Made by a program: the position numbers and the translations under genes. Below the pieces are notes generated by a model, which searched no databases, was not told the DNA's origin, and worked only from the letters and a program-made list of their open reading frames with translations. From an uncultured Thiohalocapsa sp. (GTDB lineage: Bacteria > Pseudomonadota > Gammaproteobacteria > Chromatiales > Chromatiaceae), in contig NZ_CAJXWY010000001.1 in assembly GCF_913062725.1 (NCBI RefSeq), forward strand, positions 1-64,000: a stretch of 64,000 nt of DNA, in the 5' to 3' direction. Positions 57,906 to 64,000 of the stretch are shown here, piece after piece; position 1 is the stretch's first letter; each line of letters starts with the position of its first letter.

Positions 57906-59291
57906 TCAGTCGGCGCCGTCCGCCGATACCTCGCGCAGGCGCAGCGCATAGGCGGCCACCCCCAGGGCACCGAGACCGAGCACGCCAATGACCGTCGCCG
58001 TGTCATAGATGTCCGCCAGCACGCCGACGACACCCCCCAGCAGCATGGCGACGCCGATGATGGTGTTGCTGACCGCGACCATCGCCGCCCGGTTGTCGCT
58101 GCTGGCCAGATCCACCAAGTACACCTTGCGGCTGATCCGCACACCCGCGTGGGCGATGTTCACCGACAGAAACAGTCCGGCGAGCACCCAGGTGAGCGCA
58201 GGCCCCTGCAGGCCGTTCTCGCCGATGACCCAGGTGGCGATGCCGGTGACGCCCCCCAGGGCCGCCGCCAGCACCATCACCCAGCGCGCCGAGTGGTCGC
58301 TGAGCCGGCCCCAGAACGGGGCGCTGAGCGCAGCCGCGAGACCGCTGGCGATGATCAGCAGCCCAAGACCGGTGATGGCCGAATCGCTGCTGCGTTGCAG
58401 CAGCAGCACGTAGAAGGGCGGCGCCAGGGCCAGCGTCAGCAGACCGATGCGGGTGATGAGATAGCGACGGAAGTCGCGGTCGGTGCGCAGCAGCCCCAGG
58501 CTGGCGATGGCCTGCGTCAAGGCATTGCCGCCGCCGGCGGTGGCGCCGGGCTGCTCGCGAACGGCGGCGAAGACCAGCGCCCCCAACAGGAACAGTACGC
58601 CGCCGCCGGCGAGCAGCACCGCGTAGAGCAGCCGCTCGGTGTCCAGGCCGCCGAGCAGGCCGAGGCCGAGCCCGAGGGCCAGCGTGGCGGCGCCGGCGAT
58701 GCCCGCCGACCAGCCCATGAGGCGGCCGCGGCGGGATTTGGAGACGGTCTTGCCCAGCACGTCCTTGGCCGATACCGAGCAGAGACCACGCGCCAGGCTG
58801 AACACCACCAGCAGCGCGAGCACCGCCCAGCCGGCGGCGGCGTCTGCCAGCGTGAGCGCCGCCAGCGCCATGGCGCCGAGGGCGGCGGCGGACAGGAGGG
58901 CACCCAAGATCCAGACGGGCTTGCGTCGCGGCATGCGCCGAATGTAGGCGGCCACCGCCAGCTGCGGCAGCAGCACACCGGACTCGCGAATGGGCACGAG
59001 CAGGCCGACGAACACCGCCGGTGCCCCCAGCGCCCCCAGCAGCCAGGGCAGTACGAGCTTGGCGCTGGAGAGCTCGTCGGCCACTTTGCTCAGCAGATTG
59101 GCACCGAGATAGGCGAAGAAGTTGCGCGGCTGGTCGTCGCAGGATGCGGGCGGGATATCCTTGCAGACGCGCGCGTCCTCGTCACCGGTGACGAAATCGT
59201 AGAGCTGGCCCAGGGCGCGCTCGGGCGCCGGGGGACCGGAGACATCGCGCCCGACGCTGGCGCTTTCATACTGAGGTGGTGTGTGGTTCAT
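57906..59291 (-). CDS. MFS transporter
   Basis: The product, 461 residues, has about 12 membrane spans. The loop motifs RRMPRRKPVW, SKDVLGKTVSKSRRGRLMGW and APFWGRLSDHSARW are MFS-like. It has an N-terminal cytoplasmic stretch of about 60 residues with GQLYDFVTGDEDARVCKDIP. The substrate cannot be told from sequence. It ends 2 bases before the epmB start and is divergent from the SRPBCC gene. Confidence 0.85.
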   Translation of the reverse strand: MNHTPPQYESASVGRDVSGPPAPERALGQLYDFVTGDEDARVCKDIPPASCDDQPRNFFAYLGANLLSKVADELSSAKLVLPWLLGALGAPAVFVGLLVPIRESGVLLPQLAVAAYIRRMPRRKPVWILGALLSAAALGAMALAALTLADAAAGWAVLALLVVFSLARGLCSVSAKDVLGKTVSKSRRGRLMGWSAGIAGAATLALGLGLGLLGGLDTERLLYAVLLAGGGVLFLLGALVFAAVREQPGATAGGGNALTQAIASLGLLRTDRDFRRYLITRIGLLTLALAPPFYVLLLQRSSDSAITGLGLLIIASGLAAALSAPFWGRLSDHSARWVMVLAAALGGVTGIATWVIGENGLQGPALTWVLAGLFLSVNIAHAGVRISRKVYLVDLASSDNRAAMVAVSNTIIGVAMLLGGVVGVLADIYDTATVIGVLGLGALGVAAYALRLREVSADGAD

Positions 59292-59386
59292 AATGCAGAT
59301 GGAACCGTCAGGGCCGTTCCCGGTCGCAACAACTATCGTGTGCGCGGCCGGGGTGCGCCGCGCAGCAGCCGGCTTGGGAGATCGTC

Positions 59387-59863
59387 GTGATCAAAGCGCA
59401 AGCGAGCATCCAGATCGAGCGGCCGCCGGACACGGTGTACGCCTTCGTCGCCGACGACTTCGAGCGCAACTACCCGCGCTGGTCGCCGGAAGTGAAGGAG
59501 CTGCGCATGGTCTCCAGGGGACCGATGCGGGTGGGCACCATCGCCCGGCAGGTGCGGGTGGACCAGGGCCGGCGCACCGAGTCCACGTTCCGGATCACGC
59601 ACATGGAGCCGGTGCAGCGGCTGACCTTCCAGGGAACCAGCTTTCCGTTCCTGGTGGACTATCGCTTCGACGGCGCAGCCGAAAACACGCTGCAGCATAC
59701 CAGGCTCACCTTTACCTTCGAGCTGCGGCGCATCGATCTCATGATGCGCCCCTTCGAAAAACTGATCCGCTCGGCGGTGCAGGACGGCGCCGAGCGAACC
59801 GTGCGCAACCTCAAGCGGTTGATCGAGACCGAATGCACGCCGCCGGCGCCGCACTCGGCATGA
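59387..59863 (+). CDS. SRPBCC-family protein (START-like fold)
   Basis: The product, 158 residues, matches the polyketide-cyclase/SRPBCC fold: SIQIERPPDTVYAFVADDFERNYPRWSPEVKELR at its start, then ESTFRITHMEPVQRLTFQG. The family binds hydrophobic ligands. No partner is evident. It is divergent from the MFS gene and converges with batD. Confidence 0.85.
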   Translation: MIKAQASIQIERPPDTVYAFVADDFERNYPRWSPEVKELRMVSRGPMRVGTIARQVRVDQGRRTESTFRITHMEPVQRLTFQGTSFPFLVDYRFDGAAENTLQHTRLTFTFELRRIDLMMRPFEKLIRSAVQDGAERTVRNLKRLIETECTPPAPHSA

Positions 59864-59955
59864 GCGGGCGGGGGGCGTCGCCGACCCGGGCGTGCGCATG
59901 ATCCCAACAACACCCCCTGGCCGGCGGACCCCTGGCCGGGCGGCCTGGTGACCGT

Positions 59956-59973
59956 GCCGTGCAGGCGCACGGC
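59956..59973. terminator. Short hairpin between convergent genes
   Basis: GCCGTGC (59956-59962) pairs with GCACGGC (59967-59973) around a 4-base loop. It is placed between the convergent SRPBCC and batD genes, without a T-tract. Confidence 0.3.
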
Positions 59974-59996
59974 TGACGCACCATGGCCCGCCACGC

Positions 59997-61826
59997 TTAC
60001 GCGGTGGTGCTCTGCCCCGGGCCCCCGGCGCCGGCCGCCGATGCCGCTGCGCCGGCGCTCTTCAGTGCCGCCAGCCTGGCCGCCACCGGCCGCCTGGCCC
60101 AGGCGCCGTCATCCGGGCCGTAGAAGGTCTTGTCCAGCAGCTTCAGGTCGTCGCTGAGCGGCGGCTCGAGCCGCAGCATCATCTGCGCCAGATTGCCCGG
60201 CGGGCGCCGCGGCCACATCGCCGCACCCCAGGCCAGCAGCGCGGTGCGCGCCTCCACGGCGGCGGACCTGGCGTAGGCGTCGGCAACGGCGGCAACCAGC
60301 CCATCCGGGTCGGACGCGGCGGCCGGCGCCATCGCGTGCTCGGCCGGCGGCTGCGGGCGTGTCGCGGCCTGATATTCCCGCCGCCGCCGCGCGCGACGCC
60401 GCAGCCGCCATAACACGGCGCCGACCAGACCCCCGATCAGACCCCCGATCAGACCCGGGCCCACGGCGAGCGCCGCAAGCGGCCTCCAGCCCGGGGCCGA
60501 CCCGTCATCACCGGCGCCGGTGCGGGCTGGTGAGTCCGCCGCCTCTTCGGCGGCCGCCGGCGCTTGCGCGGCGCCGGTGGCGCCTGGCGGATCCCGGCCC
60601 CAGCGGGCGGCGGGGCGGCGGTCAGCCGAGGCCAGTGGCGCCACGGTCAGGGTCCAGTCCGGCACCTGCGCCGTGCGCGACCGGCGCTCCTGCGTGTCCC
60701 ACCAGGCGATGGCCGGGCCCGGCAGGACATAGCCGCCCGGCTCTGCGGCGCTGATCAGCACGCGCTCGGTGCGATAGCCGACGATGCCCGTCGATGTGTG
60801 CTCGTTCCACAGGCGCGGCGGGTCGCGCTGCACGCGCAGCGGCGCGGGGATGCCCGGGGCGATGGCCGGCAGCCGCTCCGCGGGCAAGCCTTCGGCGCGC
60901 AGCATGAGCATCCGCTCCAAGCCCTGCCCGGGGGCGATGCGCACCTCGGTGGGGCCCCCTTCGGTGAGGGTCAGCGCGCGCGCCGGCAGCCAGGTCTCGG
61001 CGTCTTCGCCGGCGGGGATGGGTTGGACGGCGACGGTGAGCGGTGCAACGCGGTGGCGCACCGGCGCGCCGCCGGTGGGCTGCCAGGCATCGAAGCCGAG
61101 CCCGGTGATCGCCAGCTCGCCGGCGTGCGCCGGAAACAGCGAGAAGCGCGCCGACAGGATGTGCGCGCCGTCGGCGGCGGTGTTGCGGTTGGTGCCGAGG
61201 GGCAGCAGCTCGGCGCCGGCGATCTGCGGAGTCGGCAGATGCCCCTGCGGCGGCCCCGCCGGCGAGCGCACCCGCAGCGTGATGAGGAATTGCGCGCCGA
61301 CGACGCCGGCGCGCGGGGTGATGTCGGCGTCGAGGGTGATGGGCTGCGGCGGGGTGTCCGCCGCCGATGGTGCGGCCTCGGCGGGGGCCGGCAGCAGGCG
61401 CGCATCCGCGCTGGTGGCGGCGGCGACGGTGAGCGACAGCGCGGAGGTGCGCGCGGCATCGATGGTGAGCGGCGGCACCGTGAGCTGCCCGCTGCGCCGG
61501 GGCAGCAGGGTCAGGATCAGCGCGTGGCGCTCGCGTCGGCGGCCGTTCACCGTGCTCACGGTCTGCGCCTGGCGGCGGTCGATGATCTGGAAGTCCGCCG
61601 CCAGCGCACTGAGGTCCGGCGCCGCCGGCAGCGGCGCGTCGCTGGTCAGGGTCAGCGTCACCGGCTCGCCGGCGGCCAGGCGCGCCTTGCCGAGCTGTGC
61701 CTGCAGCTCGGCGGCGGCGGGTGCTGCGGCCAGCCACAGCCACAGCGGCCACAGCCGGATCAGCGCCGCCATTGGCGCCCGCGACGCGCCGCCCCGCCGC
61801 CGCGGGCCGCCGCCGGGCGGGCTCAT
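59997..61826 (-). CDS. BatD-family exported membrane protein
   Basis: The product has 609 residues if it begins at the ATG at 61826, which overlaps the bciB stop (ATGA). An ATG at 61772 would put the signal peptide at the very N-terminus and is the main alternative. After the signal (LWPLWLWLAAAPAAAE) come beta-sandwich domains (RLAAGEPVTLTLTSDAPLP, ITPRAGVVGAQFLITLRVR), and a C-terminal span at about 475-495 (LIGGLIGGLVGAVLWRL) precedes a helical domain. BatD normally sits with MoxR and von Willebrand genes batA and batB; none is here. Confidence 0.85.
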   Translation of the reverse strand: MSPPGGGPRRRGGASRAPMAALIRLWPLWLWLAAAPAAAELQAQLGKARLAAGEPVTLTLTSDAPLPAAPDLSALAADFQIIDRRQAQTVSTVNGRRRERHALILTLLPRRSGQLTVPPLTIDAARTSALSLTVAAATSADARLLPAPAEAAPSAADTPPQPITLDADITPRAGVVGAQFLITLRVRSPAGPPQGHLPTPQIAGAELLPLGTNRNTAADGAHILSARFSLFPAHAGELAITGLGFDAWQPTGGAPVRHRVAPLTVAVQPIPAGEDAETWLPARALTLTEGGPTEVRIAPGQGLERMLMLRAEGLPAERLPAIAPGIPAPLRVQRDPPRLWNEHTSTGIVGYRTERVLISAAEPGGYVLPGPAIAWWDTQERRSRTAQVPDWTLTVAPLASADRRPAARWGRDPPGATGAAQAPAAAEEAADSPARTGAGDDGSAPGWRPLAALAVGPGLIGGLIGGLVGAVLWRLRRRARRRREYQAATRPQPPAEHAMAPAAASDPDGLVAAVADAYARSAAVEARTALLAWGAAMWPRRPPGNLAQMMLRLEPPLSDDLKLLDKTFYGPDDGAWARRPVAARLAALKSAGAAASAAGAGGPGQSTTA

Positions 61827-63139
61827 GGCCGCTTGGTCCGCCGGCTCGTGGTCGGCGGCCAGACCCCTTCGCCGAGGGCGTCGCGATTGGCCTCGTCGTA
61901 GGGGGCCAGCGCGCGATAGACGAACGTCGGCACGATGCGGGGCTCGAAGCGCCGGAAGCGGCTGCGCACGTGGTGCAGGTTGCGCAGCAGCTTCATGTCG
62001 ATGATCGCCCGCGCGAACTCCAGGCCGCGGGGGCCGCGGTTGCGTTGCAGCCAGGCGATGAGCCGGCGCACGGGCTTGGGCGGCTTGCCGGGCGGTTTGG
62101 CCAGCATCTGGATGAAGCGCGGCACGCCGCGGCTGCGGTCGCCGGCGCTGGTCAGCTTGGTGGTCTCCAGATCGTCGCGGAGCAGCTCCAGCAGCGCGGC
62201 GCCGCGGTCGGTGCGCACCAGCACCCATTGCCACCCGAGGCGGGCGCCCATGTAGCCGATGGTGATATCGGCCAGGGTGTTGGCATAGTCGAAGCACGAG
62301 AGACAGGCGGAGGGGAAGATGTCTTCCAGCTTGTCCATGGGAAAGTCGATGTAGTTCAGGCGCTCGGTCGTACCGTCTTCGTGGCGCATGTGCAGGCTGT
62401 AGTCCTGCATGAACTCGTAGTGGACGATGGTGTCGGGGGAGCGTGATACCTGCGCCAGGAAGTGGGTCAGATCGGGGTAGGTGACATTGTCCGAGCAGGG
62501 GATGCCGATAACGTCCAGGCGCTCGAGGCCGAGCTTGTCTTCGGCCGCCCGCAACATGTGCACCTGACAGCCGGTGCCGATGACCGCGAGACGGCGGACG
62601 CCGGCGGCGCGCACGGTATCCAGTAAACCCAGGCTCGGCGCCAGGCAGGGCTTGTTGCCGGCCGTCGCCCGCACCTCGGCGGGGGTGCGCGCCAGCACGG
62701 GCTGCGGTGCAAAGCGCGTACCGGGCACGGTGCCCACCGTGATGACCGCATCCACCTCGCCCCGCTCCAGCAGCCGGGCGGCGAGGGTGGTCACCATGCC
62801 GGACCACTGCGCACCCGCCACCGGTTGGCGCAGGCGCGCCGCCAGCATCTGCTGAAACACGCCGAACTGCAGCTCATCGCCGTCGCGGCGGTTGCGTCCG
62901 AACAGGCGCCACTCGATCTCTTCGCTGCGGTTGCGCACGAACACACAGGCCTGGGCCATGTCGGGCTTCAGCCAGGTATCGCAGAGGCCGCAATCGCTGC
63001 AGAGATTCGGGCGCCCCGCGAGACGCGCATCACGCGAGAGCAGGGTGCTCTGGCGCAGCCCCTTGGACGGACCGCCGACGGTTTGCGGGTCGGACGCGAT
63101 GTCCGACGGGGAAGCGGCGCTGGGCGGGTCTTGGGGCAT
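61823..63139 (-). CDS. bciB: Ferredoxin-type divinyl chlorophyllide 8-vinyl-reductase (FrhB family)
   Basis: The product, 438 residues, belongs to the FrhB family and resembles cyanobacterial BciB throughout. Cluster cysteines begin with CSDCGLC (47-53). Diagnostic segments include FGVFQQMLAARLRQPVAGAQW, TIVHYEFMQDYSLHMRHEDG and PSACLSCFDYANTLADITIG. BciB reduces the 8-vinyl group of (proto)chlorophyllide using ferredoxin and holds flavin and [4Fe-4S] clusters. This points to a (bacterio)chlorophyll-making organism. A related FrhB reductase acting on another substrate is possible, as no other pigment genes are in view. batD is translationally coupled downstream. Confidence 0.75.
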   Translation of the reverse strand: MPQDPPSAASPSDIASDPQTVGGPSKGLRQSTLLSRDARLAGRPNLCSDCGLCDTWLKPDMAQACVFVRNRSEEIEWRLFGRNRRDGDELQFGVFQQMLAARLRQPVAGAQWSGMVTTLAARLLERGEVDAVITVGTVPGTRFAPQPVLARTPAEVRATAGNKPCLAPSLGLLDTVRAAGVRRLAVIGTGCQVHMLRAAEDKLGLERLDVIGIPCSDNVTYPDLTHFLAQVSRSPDTIVHYEFMQDYSLHMRHEDGTTERLNYIDFPMDKLEDIFPSACLSCFDYANTLADITIGYMGARLGWQWVLVRTDRGAALLELLRDDLETTKLTSAGDRSRGVPRFIQMLAKPPGKPPKPVRRLIAWLQRNRGPRGLEFARAIIDMKLLRNLHHVRSRFRRFEPRIVPTFVYRALAPYDEANRDALGEGVWPPTTSRRTKRP

Positions 63140-63296
63140 GGGCGGCGGGCTCTTGGATGGGCGTTGGCGGGGGGTGCGGGGCCGCTCCGGCGGGCTGGGC
63201 TGCGCGAGCCGCCCCACCCGGGCACTGTAAACCGAAACCGCCAGCGTCGGAACCGGGCATGGTGTCATCGGTGCCAACGGCGCTATCATCCGCGCC

Positions 63297-63731
63297 ATGA
63301 TGACGAAAGAACAGCAAGACACCCAGCGCCGGCTCATCACCGTCGGTGATCGCAGCATCTATGCCCTCGAGGTGCTCGGCTTGTTGCTCATCACCATCGC
63401 CACCGTCATCGCCGCCGCCCAGGAGGTGGCGAAGATGGTGCAAGTCCTCGAAGTCACCCTCGCGGACCTGCTGCTGCTGTTCATCTACCTGGAAGTGCTG
63501 ACCATGGTGGGCATTTATCTGCGCTCCGGCGCCCTGCCGGTGCGCATGCCCCTGTACATCGCCATCGTCGCCCTGGCCCGACACCTCATCCTGGACATGA
63601 AATCCATGTCCGAGATCGCGCTGATCGCAACCGCCGTGGCGATTCTGATCATCGCCGGCGCGGTGCTGTTGCTGCGGTTCGGGCATTTCCGCTTCCCTTA
63701 TCATGAGGGCCGAGAAGCCCGCGACGACTGA
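63297..63731 (+). CDS. PsiE-like phosphate-starvation-inducible membrane protein
   Basis: The product, 144 residues, has four membrane spans and the PsiE family features EVLGLLLITIATVIAAAQEV, YLEVLTMVGIYLRSGALPVR and RHLILDMKSM. PsiE responds to phosphate starvation in E. coli; its action is unknown. It is divergent from bciB, about 157 bases away. No Pho box was recognised. Confidence 0.85.
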   Translation: MMTKEQQDTQRRLITVGDRSIYALEVLGLLLITIATVIAAAQEVAKMVQVLEVTLADLLLLFIYLEVLTMVGIYLRSGALPVRMPLYIAIVALARHLILDMKSMSEIALIATAVAILIIAGAVLLLRFGHFRFPYHEGREARDD

Positions 63732-63899
63732 GCCCGCTCGCCGTCGGGACCGGGTCGATGTCGCGCTGAACGCCGCCCAGGGGCGGCTGCGCCCCGGGGC
63801 CGGTGGCGAGACACCGGCGGCGCTTGGGCAGTGCGGGCGCCTGCATGACGGGCCGCCGCAGGGTGCAGATCGTTCTCCCGAGCCCATATCTTCGGCGAC

Positions 63900-64000
63900 A
63901 TGAGCAACCTTGACCCGCAGCCCCGCAACCACCGCGATGCCCGCCCGCCGCACACCGCGGAGCCGCCGCCCCCGCGTCTCGGCCGCCGGGTGTTGGGCTG
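63900..64000 (+). CDS. Possible 5' end of a further gene, cut by right edge
   Basis: An ATG at 63900 opens a frame that runs to the end of the window: MSNLDPQPRNHRDARPPH and then a Pro-rich stretch ending RRVLGW. This looks like the cytoplasmic start of a membrane protein, but only 33 residues are visible and no strong ribosome binding site precedes it. Confidence 0.3.
   Translation, partial: MSNLDPQPRNHRDARPPHTAEPPPPRLGRRVLG

Noticed and set aside
63703..63903. 66-codon open frame after psiE
   Set aside because: It has no domain, has Arg/Ala-rich composition and overlaps the psiE end; it is probably non-coding.

Overview
The window is GC-rich chromosomal DNA with tightly packed genes typical of a gammaproteobacterium. 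A BciB-type divinyl chlorophyllide reductase, a di-haem cytochrome c4 and surface proteins of a kind I associate with purple sulfur bacteria suggest a phototrophic member of the Chromatiales (Chromatiaceae or Ectothiorhodospiraceae). The genus cannot be fixed from sequence alone. No rRNA, CRISPR array or replication terminus was seen; there is one tRNA gene.

Bases 1 to about 14,050 are the accessory part. They hold an ISNCY-type transposase cut by the left edge, a nearly gene-free stretch, two exported proteins (a DUF1566 protein and an IPTL-CTERM surface protein), and a tandem pair of AraC-type regulators whose second copy has lost its DNA-binding domain. Next comes a graveyard of decayed genes: a frameshifted and 5'-truncated type I restriction subunit HsdR, the tail of an Rpn/DUF4351-type protein, and the first codons of a type III restriction subunit. 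A compact 4.6-kb integrative element follows, inserted at the 3' end of tRNA-Ser(CGA). Its 14-bp attachment core is repeated exactly at 9401 and 14031. It carries a tyrosine integrase, an AlpA-like excisionase/regulator, two helix-turn-helix proteins, an iteron array placed directly after the second of these, a small basic protein whose gene lies among copies of a 13-bp palindrome, and a terminase-small-subunit-like HTH protein. The layout resembles a phage satellite stripped to its minimum and is the best candidate here for an undescribed system.

From 14.1 kb to the right edge the window is mostly core chromosome. Housekeeping genes are prlC, a gamma carbonic anhydrase, an SCO protein, cytochrome c4, a thiopurine methyltransferase, the co-directional series rlmN-pilW-hisS-yfgM-bamB-der, a DHH phosphoesterase, OsmC, thioredoxin, a DUF1249 protein, a lone iscR, prmB, hemN, a Trm112-like protein, zapE, a fused lysophospholipid transporter/acyltransferase (aas), nadA, nagZ and a fructokinase (mak). 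They are followed by a dynamin-like GTPase and an RND efflux pair whose permease has an unusual lysine/alanine-rich tail.

From 53.6 to 57 kb lies a little-understood group: a secreted Arg/Gly-rich protein, an orphan ParA ATPase, a one-pass membrane protein and a 5'-nucleotidase. The right end holds epmB, an MFS transporter, an SRPBCC protein, an isolated batD coupled to bciB, psiE and the start of one more gene. A second standout is a 584-residue protein at 29.8 kb that joins a Rossmann domain, a RyR domain and a possible SLOG-like domain, an architecture linked in the literature to nucleotide-signal sensing.
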